Source of the DNA: Cohnella baijiui
Lineage (GTDB): Bacteria > Bacillota > Bacilli > Paenibacillales > Paenibacillaceae
Reading direction: 5' to 3'
Assembly (NCBI RefSeq): GCF_020731285.1
Contig: NZ_JAJFOW010000035.1
Span: forward strand, 1 to 64,000
DNA: 64,000 nucleotides
Position numbers and translations under genes: made by a program. Positions 45,390 through 54,628 of the stretch are shown here, one piece after another; position 1 is the stretch's first letter, and each line of letters opens with the position of its first letter. The notes beneath the pieces are model-generated. The model was given only the letters and a program-made list of their open reading frames with translations, ran no database searches and was not told the origin of the DNA.

Positions 45390-46218
45390 CGGGCCTCCCC
45401 TCCTCGTGAGCGTGGGCAGCGATTTGCAACAATTCCTGCCGGATATTCGTCAATTGAGTATCTAGCCGCGCGTCGATGCTGCCGAACGCGGAGCGAATGA
45501 CGCAGCCGCCGTCCTTCACCGACGGGTCGGGGAGAATGTGAAGCTCGGCCTGCGAGTCGATGGAGAGCAGCAGCTCCTCCTTCGCCGCCTGGACGAAGGC
45601 GTACTGCGAGGGCGCGACGCACAGCGTGATGACGCCCTGCTCCTTGCGCCGGGAGAGCGCCTCGCCCATCAGCGCCACCGCGAGCTGCGGCGACTCCTCG
45701 AGCTTGCGCCCGACGATCTTGCCGGCGATCTCGCAGCTGAGCTCGACGACGAATTGCTCGGCTTCGGCGATCAAGTGCTCCCGCTCGTCGTACGCCTGAC
45801 GCACGATTGCGAGCGCATCCTGCAGCGCTTCGTCCATCTCGCCGCGGACCGCGGCTTCGGCCGCTTCGGCGCCCTGGCGATAACCTTCGTCGTAGCCTTC
45901 GCGGGAGCTGGCCGCGCGCAGCGACTCGTCGTCGGCGCGCCGTTCGGCCCACCAGGCCGCCGTTTCCCGCTCGGCTTCCGTTCGGATCCGTTCCGCTTCT
46001 TCGCGGGCTTCGGCAAGCAAACGCGCCGCCGTTTCTTCCGCGTCCTGCAGGATCCGTTCTTTCAACGATTGAGTTTCGACATCAATCGCGTCATTTCCTT
46101 CGTTTTCGCCAGTTTCGGAGGAAATATTTTGTCTCGGTGCCGTATATTGCCGAAGAATCTCGAGCCGCTTCAAATCGTCCAGGGAAATGACATGGCCGGA
46201 TTTGATCAGATTAGACAA
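45373..46218 (-). CDS. fliH: Flagellar assembly protein FliH
   Basis: 281 residues. A long Glu/Ala/Arg-rich N-terminal helix with GxxxG-like spacing (about 60-150) leads into the C-terminal ATPase-binding domain (FVVELSCEIAGKIVGRKLEE, CVIRSAFGSIDARLDTQLTN). It regulates FliI and links it to the C-ring. Start overlaps fliG by 8 bases. Confidence 0.93.
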   Translation of the reverse strand: MSNLIKSGHVISLDDLKRLEILRQYTAPRQNISSETGENEGNDAIDVETQSLKERILQDAEETAARLLAEAREEAERIRTEAERETAAWWAERRADDESLRAASSREGYDEGYRQGAEAAEAAVRGEMDEALQDALAIVRQAYDEREHLIAEAEQFVVELSCEIAGKIVGRKLEESPQLAVALMGEALSRRKEQGVITLCVAPSQYAFVQAAKEELLLSIDSQAELHILPDPSVKDGGCVIRSAFGSIDARLDTQLTNIRQELLQIAAHAHEEGRPDVTEA

Positions 46219-47227
46219 TGATATCGTCTCCTCCGCCGCGAGCGATGATGATCTCTCCGGACTCCTCCAGCCTGCGGATCGTCGCTACGATGCGCGTTTG
46301 CGCCTCCTCGACGTCGCGGAGCCGGACAGGCCCCATGTACTCCATTTCTTCCTTGAACGTCTCGGCCATGCGCTTGGACATGTTGCGGAAAATCGCGTCG
46401 CGCACTTCCTCGCTCGCCACCTTGAGCGCGAGCTGCAGGTCGGCGTTTTCGATGTCGCGGATGATGCGCTGGATCGAGCGGTTGTCGAGATTGACGATGT
46501 CCTCGAAGACGAACATGCGCTTTTTGATCTCCTCGGCCAGCTCTGGATCCTGGATCTCCAGCGAGTCGAGGATCGTCCGTTCGGTTCCGCGGTCGACGCC
46601 ATTGAGGATCTGGACGATCGATTCGATGCCGCCCGCGTTCGTGTAGTCCTGCGTAACCGTGGCCGACAGCTTTTGCTCGAGCACGCGCTCGACCTGGGCA
46701 ATGACCTCCGGCGACGTGCTGTCCATGAGCGCGATCCGGCGCGCGACGTCGGCTTGCTTTTCCTGCGGCAGCGACGAGAGCACGGCGGACGATTGATCGG
46801 GCTGCAGGTAAGAGAGCACGAGCGCGATCGTTTGCGGATTTTCGTTCTGGATGAAGTTCAGAATTTGCGTCGGCTCCGCCTTGCGGGCGAAGTCGAACGG
46901 CCGCACCTGCAGCGTCGCCGTCAGCCGGTTCAAGATGTCGCTCGCTTTTTGCGAGCCGAGCGCCTTCTCGAGAATTTCCTTGGCGTACGTGATGCCGCCT
47001 TGGCTGATATACTCCTGCGCAACGCAAATCTGGTGAAACTCGTTCAGGATCGCTTCCTTCTCCGCGCCGTCCACTTTGCGGACGTTCGCGATTTCAAGCG
47101 TCAGCTGCTCGATCTCGTCTTCGCGCAGATGCTTGAACACCTGGGCCGACACTTCCGGCCCCAAGGTGATGAGCAGGATCGCCGCTTTCTGGCGGCCGCT
47201 CAGTTGCATTTGGTTCCCTTTCGCCAA
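46211..47227 (-). CDS. fliG: Flagellar motor switch protein FliG
   Basis: 338 residues from TTG 47227, chosen because AGAGGTGG lies five bases upstream and the resulting MAKGNQMQLSGRQKAAILLI fits Firmicutes FliG. The N-domain binds FliF; middle ARM domain about 110-200; C-terminal torque helix with charged residues (FEDIVNLDNRSIQRIIRDIE). Same length as B. subtilis FliG. It lies 11 bases after fliF. Confidence 0.97.
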   Translation of the reverse strand: MAKGNQMQLSGRQKAAILLITLGPEVSAQVFKHLREDEIEQLTLEIANVRKVDGAEKEAILNEFHQICVAQEYISQGGITYAKEILEKALGSQKASDILNRLTATLQVRPFDFARKAEPTQILNFIQNENPQTIALVLSYLQPDQSSAVLSSLPQEKQADVARRIALMDSTSPEVIAQVERVLEQKLSATVTQDYTNAGGIESIVQILNGVDRGTERTILDSLEIQDPELAEEIKKRMFVFEDIVNLDNRSIQRIIRDIENADLQLALKVASEEVRDAIFRNMSKRMAETFKEEMEYMGPVRLRDVEEAQTRIVATIRRLEESGEIIIARGGGDDIIV

Positions 47228-47238
47228 CGATGCCACCT

Positions 47239-48813
47239 CTATTCGTCCACCAGCCAAGTCCGGAGGAGGTTCACGAACTCATCCGGTTTGCGCTTGGCCA
47301 GTCCTTCCAGTTGCTTGCGAACCTGACTCTCGTTCGTAACGCTCTCGAGGTCGATCGTAGGCATTTCCACGCGCGGCGTCTCGAGTTCGGCTTCCGCTGC
47401 GGCCGCTTGTGCGGCTTTGCGACGACGATAGACGATGTAGCCTGCGCCGCCCAGCAGCGCCAGCGCCGCCACGCCGAGTCCGGCGAGCCAATACGTGGAA
47501 GCGGCCGTGCCCGAGCTTCCGCTCGCGTTGCTGTTGAACGTCTGCGCGATGATGGACACCCGGTTGTTCAGGTCGGTGTCCGTGTACGTCTGTCCCGAAT
47601 CGGCCAGCAGCGTGCGGACGTTGTTCACCAGCATTTGCTGGATGACCTGCTGCTTCTCCGGCGTGATGACCGAAGAATCGACGCCGACGCTGATGGACAG
47701 GTCCTTCACCTGGTAAGGCGCGTAGGCGATGTCGGTCTTCTCGCGGCTCGGCTCGTAGTTGATCGTGCTGCTCGACTTCTCCGAGCTGGACGAATCGCCC
47801 GCGCTCGACGACGGATAGTTCGGCACGTCGGTTTGCCCGGTGCCGGCTACTCCGCCAGCCGAGCCGTTCGCGCCGGTGTACGATTCGTTCGTCTGCTGCT
47901 CGCTGATGACGATCCCTTTGTTGTCGTTGTTCTCGAGCGGCAGCACCCGGTTGAGCGTCGTCGACTTCTGGTCGAAGTTCAGCGACGACATGACGCTGAC
48001 GACCATGTTGTCCATGCCGACGATCTGCGCCAGGAAGTTCTGGATGTTCGACTTGATGCCGTTCTCGAACTGGCGCTGGATTTCGAATTGCTGGTCGAGG
48101 ATCGTGCCGTTCATTCCGCCGGAGCCGCCGATTTTATTCGAAGGCGTCAAATCGCTGGTCGGGCTCGTGATCGTGATGCCTTCGATGTCCATGTTCGGGA
48201 CGGCCGTCTTTACGAGATTGTAGTAGCTGTCGATTTCGTTTTGCTTCGGCCGGTAGCCCGGCTTGAAGTTGATGACGACCGACGCCGTCGCCCGTTCCTT
48301 GTCCGCGTCGTTCAGGAAAACCGACTCTTCGGGCAGGTTCACGAGCACCTTCGCCCGCTTGACGCCCTGCATGCTTTGCAGCAGCTGCTGCACTTCGCCG
48401 TTCAGCGCGTTGCGGTATTTGACTTTGAACTCCTGGTCCGTCGTGCCGATCGTCGAAGACGACTTGCTCATCTCCGCGAAACCGATCGAGCCGTTTTGGA
48501 CGAGTCCCTGCGAACCGACATCCACCTTCACCTTGTCGGCTTTGGCGCTCGGCACCGAGATACTGGAGCCGGCAGCGCCAAGCTTGTAGGGAATGCCGCT
48601 GCTGTCCAAGTATTCGATGATCGCCGCGGCGTCGCCGCTGTCCAGATCCTGAAAAGCAATCTCGTATTGCGTTCTCGTGAAAAAATAAGTCAGCAATATA
48701 ATAAATAAGAGAAGCAGTGCAGCCGACGAGGCGAGCACCCACTTTTGCGTTTTGGTGTATTGGTTCCAGAAGCCGGTCAGCTTCTCCCGAACCTGGAGCC
48801 ATCTCTCGTTCAC
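47239..48813 (-). CDS. fliF: Flagellar MS-ring protein FliF
   Basis: 524 residues. Two membrane helices, at about 24-45 (KWVLASSAALLLLFIILLTY) and about 442-462 (YWLAGLGVAALALLGGAGYI). The ring-building motifs lie between them (LDSGDAAAIIEYLDSSGIPY, KRAKVLVNLPEESVF). The C-terminal FliG-binding tail ends PDEFVNLLRTWLVDE. First large basal-body gene of the operon. Confidence 0.97.
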   Translation of the reverse strand: MNERWLQVREKLTGFWNQYTKTQKWVLASSAALLLLFIILLTYFFTRTQYEIAFQDLDSGDAAAIIEYLDSSGIPYKLGAAGSSISVPSAKADKVKVDVGSQGLVQNGSIGFAEMSKSSSTIGTTDQEFKVKYRNALNGEVQQLLQSMQGVKRAKVLVNLPEESVFLNDADKERATASVVINFKPGYRPKQNEIDSYYNLVKTAVPNMDIEGITITSPTSDLTPSNKIGGSGGMNGTILDQQFEIQRQFENGIKSNIQNFLAQIVGMDNMVVSVMSSLNFDQKSTTLNRVLPLENNDNKGIVISEQQTNESYTGANGSAGGVAGTGQTDVPNYPSSSAGDSSSSEKSSSTINYEPSREKTDIAYAPYQVKDLSISVGVDSSVITPEKQQVIQQMLVNNVRTLLADSGQTYTDTDLNNRVSIIAQTFNSNASGSSGTAASTYWLAGLGVAALALLGGAGYIVYRRRKAAQAAAAEAELETPRVEMPTIDLESVTNESQVRKQLEGLAKRKPDEFVNLLRTWLVDE

Positions 48814-48857
48814 GATTTCACCTCACCTGCGGACTGTGCTACATTGAAAGGCTGCGA

Positions 48858-49172
48858 TTACATTTGCATCCGCATGATTTCCTGATACGCTTCGATCACC
48901 TTGTTGCGGATTTGGGAGGTGAGTTCCAGGCTGAGTTCGGCTTTGGTGGCGGCGATCATGACGTCGTTCACGTCCGCCTCCCCGATAATGAATTGATCCG
49001 TGACCGCGTGCGCGTTCTGCTCCTGCGCGGCGACGCCGTCGATCGCTTGTTTGAGGAATGCCGCGAAGCTCTCCGTCGCCTCGGCGGGGGTCGCCTGCTT
49101 CGCCGCGGACTGCAGCGGCGAAAGGGTGCCGGCGGCGATGCCGGAGACGGGCAAGAAATGATTCTGAATCAT
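48858..49172 (-). CDS. fliE: Flagellar hook-basal body protein FliE
   Basis: 104 residues. C-terminal core VNDVMIAATKAELSLELTSQ and IRNKVIEAYQEIMRMQM is diagnostic. It joins the MS ring to the rod. It lies between flgC and fliF. Confidence 0.96.
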   Translation of the reverse strand: MIQNHFLPVSGIAAGTLSPLQSAAKQATPAEATESFAAFLKQAIDGVAAQEQNAHAVTDQFIIGEADVNDVMIAATKAELSLELTSQIRNKVIEAYQEIMRMQM

Positions 49173-49240
49173 GTTTCAACCTTCTCCTATTCGGGTAAAG
49201 ACCCGTGGAATGTGCGCGAAACTGGCGCTGCGGGACGCGG

Positions 49241-49687
49241 TCAGCGTCCGATCTCGAGAGACTTGGAGAACATCGACTTGCTCGCGTTGAGCGCCGTGAC
49301 GTTGGCTTCGTAGGAACGGGAGGCCGAAATCATGTCGACCATCTCCTTCAGCACGTCGACGTTCGGCATGCTCACCATGCCGCTTTCGTCTGCGTCCGGG
49401 TGCGTCGGGTTGTACACCGTCTTGAAGGGCGCTTCGTCCTCGCGGATCGACGTCACTTGAACCCCTTGGGCTGCGGAACCGTCGAGCTTTTCGGTCAACA
49501 TGTTGCGGAACGGCGACTGGATCGGTTCGACGACGACCAACTTGCGCTTGTAAGGCACGAACTTTCCATCCACGTATGACGCGCGCGTCGTCTCGGCGTT
49601 CGCGATGTTGGACGAAATGACGTCCATCCGCAGCCGCTGAGCGGTTAAGGCCGACGCGCTGATATCAAAACCGCCTAACTTCATCAT
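49241..49687 (-). CDS. flgC: Flagellar rod protein FlgC
   Basis: 148 residues. N-terminal MKLGGFDISASALTAQRLRM with DVISSNIANAETTR, and C-terminal NVDVLKEMVDMISASRSYEA are the FlgC rod signatures. AGGGGGA lies before the ATG pair. Exported by the flagellar system without a cleaved signal. Confidence 0.97.
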   Translation of the reverse strand: MMKLGGFDISASALTAQRLRMDVISSNIANAETTRASYVDGKFVPYKRKLVVVEPIQSPFRNMLTEKLDGSAAQGVQVTSIREDEAPFKTVYNPTHPDADESGMVSMPNVDVLKEMVDMISASRSYEANVTALNASKSMFSKSLEIGR

Positions 49688-49716
49688 AGATTCCCCCTAT
49701 CTAGCGTGGTTTCGGA

Positions 49717-50124
49717 TTATTTGCCCAATCCCGTTCGCATCATTTTCACGTCGTGGTTCAACTGCTGAATAAACAGGAGATACCTCAGCTGGTTTTCCGC
49801 CAGCAGCGACATCTCTTTGTCGATGTCCACGTTGTTGCGGCTGTTGTTGATCGCCGACGACTGATCCGTCACCACTTGGGCGCTGGGCGCCGGCCAGGAT
49901 CCGCCGATCGGAATGTGCCGCTCGTCCGTACGGAAGCCGGACAGCTGCGCACCGGGCTCGCCGGTCATTTCTTGCGCCAACAACTCCTCGAAGGAAACGT
50001 CGGACCGCTTGAAATTGGGGGTGTCGACGTTCGCGACGTTGTTCGCATACACCCGCTGCCGCATCGAAGCGGCATTCAGCGCGCTCTCCAACCGTTGGAA
50101 TGATGCTCCGCTTAACAAGTCCAT
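49717..50124 (-). CDS. flgB: Flagellar rod protein FlgB
   Basis: 135 residues. LESALNAASMRQRVYANNVA and NVDTPNFKRSDVSFEELLAQ are typical. First gene of the fla/che operon, with GGAGAGG ten bases before ATG 50124. The promoter should lie in 50125-50296. I could not pick one with confidence: TTGTCA at the codY terminator tail has no good -10 at 17 bases. Confidence 0.97.
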   Translation of the reverse strand: MDLLSGASFQRLESALNAASMRQRVYANNVANVDTPNFKRSDVSFEELLAQEMTGEPGAQLSGFRTDERHIPIGGSWPAPSAQVVTDQSSAINNSRNNVDIDKEMSLLAENQLRYLLFIQQLNHDVKMMRTGLGK

Positions 50125-50296
50125 CCTCTGCCAACCTCTCCATCAGGAAGATTCTGTTACTTAATTCAACGCATGAAGCCATTTTCCTGCTTTATTCGAC
50201 ATTTCGCTCGCCGTTTCCGATCAAATGCCGTCGATTGGTGACAGATTAAAAAATTCTAAGAGTATCATCTCTGACTACGCGACATGTGACAATAAG

Positions 50297-50332
50297 AAAA
50301 AAGCCCTAATCTTGTGTCCAAGATTAGGGCTT
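50297..50332 (-). terminator. Strong terminator after codY
   Basis: A perfect 14-bp stem AAGCCCTAATCTTG/CAAGATTAGGGCTT with loop GACA on the minus strand and a run of T residues. It sits about 26 bases past the codY stop and isolates the fla/che operon from the hslVU-codY block. B. subtilis fla/che transcription partly reads through from codY; here the barrier looks stronger. Confidence 0.92.
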
Positions 50333-50358
50333 AAATGCTTGAAAAACGCTGAAATGCC

Positions 50359-51126
50359 TTAGTTTTTGCGGGCTGCCAGCTCCGGAAGAAGCTTGGCGTT
50401 AATAATGCGAATGTACGTGCCTTTCATGCCGAGCGAGCGGGTCTCGATCACGCCCGCGCTTTCCAGCTTGCGCAGCGCGTTGACGATGACCGACCGGGTG
50501 ATCCCTGCCCGATCCGCGATTTTGGAAGCGACCAAAAGTCCCTCTTTGCCTTCTAATTCCTCGAAAATATGGTCAACGGCTTCCAGCTCGCTGAAGGACA
50601 AGGAGCCTACCGCAATCGAGACGACGGCTCTATTCCGCGCTTCCAATTCTCGTTCTTCGGCCCGTTCGCGGAGGATCTCCATACCTATAATCGTAGAACC
50701 ATATTCCGCCAAAATCAGATCCTCATCCCGAAAAGAGTGCCCCTCGCGAGCTAGGACTACAGTCCCAAGTCGGTCGCCGCCGCCGATGATGGGCACGATC
50801 GTCACGACTTGGCCGGCGAAGGCGGCTTCGACGGGTGCAAGCGTCTCGTCGGGCGCGACGTTGGCCGCCGTCTCCAGGATGCGCAGAAACCGGTCGTTCG
50901 TCTCCTGCGGAAAGCGAAGCTCGTCGAGCTGCTCCTGGCGCAGCCACATTTCGGGGAACTGCTCGGGCAGCGCGGCGCCGAGAATTTTGCCCCGCCTGCT
51001 GACGACGAACACGCCGCCGGTCAGCGTCTCCCGCAAGCCTTCGGCCATCTCGCGGAAGTTCAGGGACTTGCCCGCCGCCTTCTGGAGCAACGCGTTCAGC
51101 GTGCGGGTTTTCTCCAACAAAGTCAT
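50359..51126 (-). CDS. codY: Global transcriptional regulator CodY
   Basis: 255 residues. Senses branched-chain amino acids and GTP and represses nutrient-limitation genes. N-terminal GAF effector domain (about 1-155). C-terminal winged helix with the near-invariant ASKIADRAGITRSVIVNALR and SAGVIETRSLGMKGTYI. ATG 51126 is preferred (AGGAGG ten bases upstream, fitting Bacillus N-termini); GTG 51132 is possible. It lies 32 bases after hslU. Confidence 0.98.
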   Translation of the reverse strand: MTLLEKTRTLNALLQKAAGKSLNFREMAEGLRETLTGGVFVVSRRGKILGAALPEQFPEMWLRQEQLDELRFPQETNDRFLRILETAANVAPDETLAPVEAAFAGQVVTIVPIIGGGDRLGTVVLAREGHSFRDEDLILAEYGSTIIGMEILRERAEERELEARNRAVVSIAVGSLSFSELEAVDHIFEELEGKEGLLVASKIADRAGITRSVIVNALRKLESAGVIETRSLGMKGTYIRIINAKLLPELAARKN

Positions 51127-51164
51127 GATCACATATCCTCCTGCCTAACGATCGACAACATGCT

Positions 51165-52559
51165 CTATAAGATATATTGACTCAAATCGCGGTTGCTTGC
51201 AATGGTGGAGAGCTTCTCGCGAACATATTCCGGCGTGATCGACAGCTGTTCGAGCTGCAGCTCGGGCGCTTCGAACGACAAATCCTCGAGCAGCTTCTCC
51301 AGCAGCGTGTGCAGCCGGCGCGCGCCGATGTTCTCGGTGTTGCGGTTGACGTCCTGGGCCAGGCTGGCCAGCTCGCCGATCGCTTCCGGCGTGAAGGTCA
51401 CCTCGATCCCTTCGGTCTGGAGCAGTGCCGTATACTGCTTCGTCAGCGCGTTCTCCGGCTCCGTCAGAATGCGCACGAAATCTTCGTCCGTCAGACTGCT
51501 CAGCTCGACGCGAATCGGGAAGCGGCCCTGGAGCTCGGGGATCAGATCCGAAGGCTTGGCGATATGGAACGCCCCGGCGGCGATGAACAGAATGTAGTCG
51601 GTCTTGACCGGACCGTACTTGGTGACGACCGTGGAGCCCTCGACGATCGGCAGGATGTCCCGCTGCACGCCTTCGCGGGAGACGTCCGGCCCTTGGCCGC
51701 GGCCCGCGCTCGCGATTTTGTCGATTTCGTCGAGGAAAATGATGCCCGACTGTTCGGCACGCCGCACGGATTCGGAAATAACGTCATCCATGTCGATCAG
51801 CTTGTTCGCTTCCTCCTGGACGAGCACCTTGCGCGCTTCCTTGACGGTCAGCTTGCGCTTTTTGCGCTTCTTCGGCATGAATTGGCTGAACATCTCTTGC
51901 ATGTTCTGACCCATCTGCTCCTGGCCGGGTACGTTGAACATGTCGAGCATGGAAGGCGTCGCGTCCTCGACCTCGATCTCGACCTGCTCGGATTCGAGCG
52001 CGCCCGCTTCGAGCTTCGCCTTCACGTCGCTGCGCTTGCCCTGAAGCGCCGGATCGACCGGCTCGGGCTCTTCGGGCGCTTGATTCTGTCCGCCGCCGAA
52101 CAGCATTTCGAGCGGGTTGCGCTGCGACTTCGGCTTCGTCGGCGACGGCACGAGGAGCGCGGCCAAGCGCTCGTTCGCGGCGACCTCCGCTTTGTCCCGC
52201 ACTTTTTCCGTCCGTTCCTCCTTCACCATCCGGATCGACGTCTCCACCAGATCGCGTACCATCGATTCCACGTCTCGTCCGACGTAGCCGACTTCGGTAA
52301 ACTTGGTCGCCTCGAGCTTGACGAACGGAGCGTGAACCAGCTTCGCGAGGCGTCTGGCGATTTCCGTCTTGCCGACGCCGGTCGGGCCGATCATGAGAAT
52401 GTTTTTCGGCACGATCTCGTCGCGGACCGCCTCGGGGAGGCGGCTGCGGCGGTAGCGGTTGCGCAGCGCCACGGCGACCGAGCGCTTGGCCTGCTTTTGT
52501 CCGACGATGTATTTGTCCAGCTCCGCGACGATCTGCCGGGGCGTCAATTGTTCGTTCAT
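51165..52559 (-). CDS. hslU: HslU (ClpY) ATPase
   Basis: 464 residues. AAA+ unfoldase that feeds the HslV protease. Opening LTPRQIVAELDKYIVGQKQA; Walker A MIGPTGVGKTEIARRLA; inserted I-domain about 110-245 (acidic, then KKRKKRKLTVKEARK); Walker B GIIFLDEIDKIA; C-terminal HslV-docking tail RDLSQYIL. It lies 24 bases after hslV. Confidence 0.98.
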   Translation of the reverse strand: MNEQLTPRQIVAELDKYIVGQKQAKRSVAVALRNRYRRSRLPEAVRDEIVPKNILMIGPTGVGKTEIARRLAKLVHAPFVKLEATKFTEVGYVGRDVESMVRDLVETSIRMVKEERTEKVRDKAEVAANERLAALLVPSPTKPKSQRNPLEMLFGGGQNQAPEEPEPVDPALQGKRSDVKAKLEAGALESEQVEIEVEDATPSMLDMFNVPGQEQMGQNMQEMFSQFMPKKRKKRKLTVKEARKVLVQEEANKLIDMDDVISESVRRAEQSGIIFLDEIDKIASAGRGQGPDVSREGVQRDILPIVEGSTVVTKYGPVKTDYILFIAAGAFHIAKPSDLIPELQGRFPIRVELSSLTDEDFVRILTEPENALTKQYTALLQTEGIEVTFTPEAIGELASLAQDVNRNTENIGARRLHTLLEKLLEDLSFEAPELQLEQLSITPEYVREKLSTIASNRDLSQYIL

Positions 52560-52583
52560 CGTTATCCCTCCGCTCCCTTGGTT

Positions 52584-53132
52584 TTAGATCTCTTCGACGA
52601 TCAGGTTGTCGTTCGTGAAGACGCAGATCTCGGAAGCGATCTGCAGCGCGTTCCGGGCGATCTCCTTCGCCTCCATCTGCGGCGCGTGGCGCTTCAGCGC
52701 GCGCGCGGCGGACAGGGCGAAGCTGCCGCCGGAGCCGATGGCGAGAATGCCGTCGTCCGGCTCGATCACTTCGCCGTTGCCGGAGAGCAGCAGCATGCCG
52801 GTAGCGTCCACGACGAGCATCATCGCCTCCAGGCGGCGAAGCACCCGGTCGGAGCGCCAGTCCTTGGCCAGTTCGACCGCGGCGCGCTGCAAATTGCCGT
52901 GATGCTCCTCTAGCTTGCCTTCGAATTTCTCGAACAGCGTGATCGCGTCCGCCACCGAGCCGGCAAATCCGGCCAGCACCTGGCCGCGGTATAGGCGGCG
53001 CACTTTTTTGGCCGTATGCTTCATCACCATGCTGTTGCCGAACGTCACTTGGCCGTCGCCCGCGATGGCGCCTTTGCCGTTGTGGCGGACGGCGCAGATC
53101 GTCGTGGCGTGGAAGGTTGCGTTGGTCTCCAT
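52584..53132 (-). CDS. hslV: HslV (ClpQ) peptidase subunit with N-terminal extension
   Basis: 182 residues. Proteasome-like N-terminal nucleophile hydrolase. The body is standard (GDGQVTFGNSMVMKHTAKKV, VLAGFAGSVADAITLFEKFE, DGILAIGSGGSFALSAARAL). The Thr-Thr pair aligning with E. coli Thr1 is Thr10-Thr11, preceded by METNATFHA. Glu at position 2 should block removal of Met, so a free Thr or Ser needs further processing. The ATG is secure (GGAGGAGAGGAAACG) and no later start exists before the TT pair. B. subtilis ClpQ exposes Ser after Met loss; this protein cannot. Confidence 0.95.
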   Translation of the reverse strand: METNATFHATTICAVRHNGKGAIAGDGQVTFGNSMVMKHTAKKVRRLYRGQVLAGFAGSVADAITLFEKFEGKLEEHHGNLQRAAVELAKDWRSDRVLRRLEAMMLVVDATGMLLLSGNGEVIEPDDGILAIGSGGSFALSAARALKRHAPQMEAKEIARNALQIASEICVFTNDNLIVEEI

Positions 53133-53237
53133 CGTTTCCTCTCCTCCTTGGGCGGTCCGGTTAGCCGGCCGCGTCTCCTCGCGGGAAAGCGCCGAAGCAG
53201 CGGACGCTACGAATCGCGCTGCCGCTGCTTCTGGTCG

Positions 53238-54569
53238 CTAATTGACATTTTGCGGAACGGCGTCGGCCTTGAAGGCCTCAATCGCGACGATCGCGCGGGA
53301 GGCGATCGCGTCGTTTTTGTCGCGCTTGCTCTTCATCCGCTTCTCCAGCGGCGGGAACAACCCGAAGTTCGCGTTCATCGGCTGGAAGTGACGGAAGTCC
53401 GCCGTCGTGATATAGTGCGCCATGCTGCCGAGCGTCGTTTCGGGCGGCGGCACGATCGGCGCGAGCCCGCGCGCCAGGCGGCCCGCGTTCATGCCCGCAA
53501 GCAGACCCGAGGCAGCGGATTCGACGTAGCCTTCGACGCCGGTCATCTGGCCGGCGAAAAACAGCGTCTCGCGGCCGCGGTATTGATATGTCGGTTGCAG
53601 CAGCTTCGGCGAGTTGATGAACGTGTTGCGGTGCATGACGCCGTAGCGGACGAACTCGGCGTTTTCGAGTCCGGGGATCAGCGAGAAGACCCGCTTCTGC
53701 TCTCCCCACTTCAAGTGGGTCTGGAACCCAACCAGGTTGAACAGCGTGCCGGCGGCGTTGTCTTGACGGAGCTGGACGACGGCGTGGGGAAGCTTGCCGG
53801 TGCGCGGGTCGACGAGCCCGACGGGCTTCATCGGCCCGAACAGGACGGTCTGCTTGCCGCGCTTGGCCATGACCTCGATCGGCATGCAGCCCTCGAAGTA
53901 CATTTCCTTCTCGAAGTCTTTGACCTCGGCCGTCTCGGCCGTGACGAGCGCCTCGTAGAACGCCTCGAACTCCGCTTCGGACATCGGGCAGTTCAAGTAG
54001 GCGGCCTCGCCTTTGTCGTAACGGGAAGCCAGGAATACCTTCTCCATGTCGATCGATTCTTTCTCGACGATCGGAGCGGCGGCATCGAAGAAATAGAAGT
54101 ATTCTTCGCCGAACAGCTCCTGGATTTGGCGGGACAGGTCCGGCGACGTAAGCGGTCCGGTCGCCACCACGACGATGCCGTCCGCCGGCAGCGAGGGCAG
54201 CTCCTCGTTGACGACCGTGACGAGCGGGTGCTCGCGCAGCCGGCTCGTCACCTCGCCCGAGAAGCCGTCCCGGTCGACCGCGAGCGCGCCGCCGGCGGGC
54301 ACGGCATTGCGGTCGGCCGCCGACAGGATGAGCGAGTCGAGCAGGCGCATTTCGGCTTTCAGCACGCCTACGGCATTGGTCAGGCCGTTCGCGCGCAAGC
54401 TGTTGCTGCACACCAGTTCGGCGAATTTATCGGTATGATGGGCGGGCGTCCGGCGGGCCGGACGCATCTCGTACAATCGGACGGGAACGCCTTGAGAGGC
54501 GATCTGCCAAGCAGCCTCGCTGCCCGCCAGACCGGCCCCGACGACCGTCACGGTAGGGTAAGTAGTCAA
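53238..54569 (-). CDS. trmFO: TrmFO, folate/FAD-dependent tRNA m5U54 methyltransferase
   Basis: 443 residues. Methylates U54 in the tRNA T loop using methylene-THF and FAD. FAD-binding VTVVGAGLAGSEAAWQIASQ at the N-terminus. The two conserved catalytic-region cysteines lie in FAELVCSNSLRA and FEGCMPIEVMAKRG, and the folate part includes TGVEGYVESAASGLLAGMNA. Start is TTG 54569 with AGGAGG nine bases upstream. In B. subtilis codV/xerC follows; here hslV is next. Confidence 0.97.
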   Translation of the reverse strand: MTTYPTVTVVGAGLAGSEAAWQIASQGVPVRLYEMRPARRTPAHHTDKFAELVCSNSLRANGLTNAVGVLKAEMRLLDSLILSAADRNAVPAGGALAVDRDGFSGEVTSRLREHPLVTVVNEELPSLPADGIVVVATGPLTSPDLSRQIQELFGEEYFYFFDAAAPIVEKESIDMEKVFLASRYDKGEAAYLNCPMSEAEFEAFYEALVTAETAEVKDFEKEMYFEGCMPIEVMAKRGKQTVLFGPMKPVGLVDPRTGKLPHAVVQLRQDNAAGTLFNLVGFQTHLKWGEQKRVFSLIPGLENAEFVRYGVMHRNTFINSPKLLQPTYQYRGRETLFFAGQMTGVEGYVESAASGLLAGMNAGRLARGLAPIVPPPETTLGSMAHYITTADFRHFQPMNANFGLFPPLEKRMKSKRDKNDAIASRAIVAIEAFKADAVPQNVN

Positions 54570-54628
54570 ATGTCGGTTCCTCCTGCACGGCTACCCGGCG
54601 AGCGGCCGTTATGACAATATCGGGCGGA

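Noticed and set aside
50125..50296. CodY box or sigma-D promoter before flgB
   Set aside because: AATTTTTTAATCTGT matches the CodY consensus poorly, and no TAAA-15-GCCGATAT pair was seen. The fla/che promoter remains unassigned.
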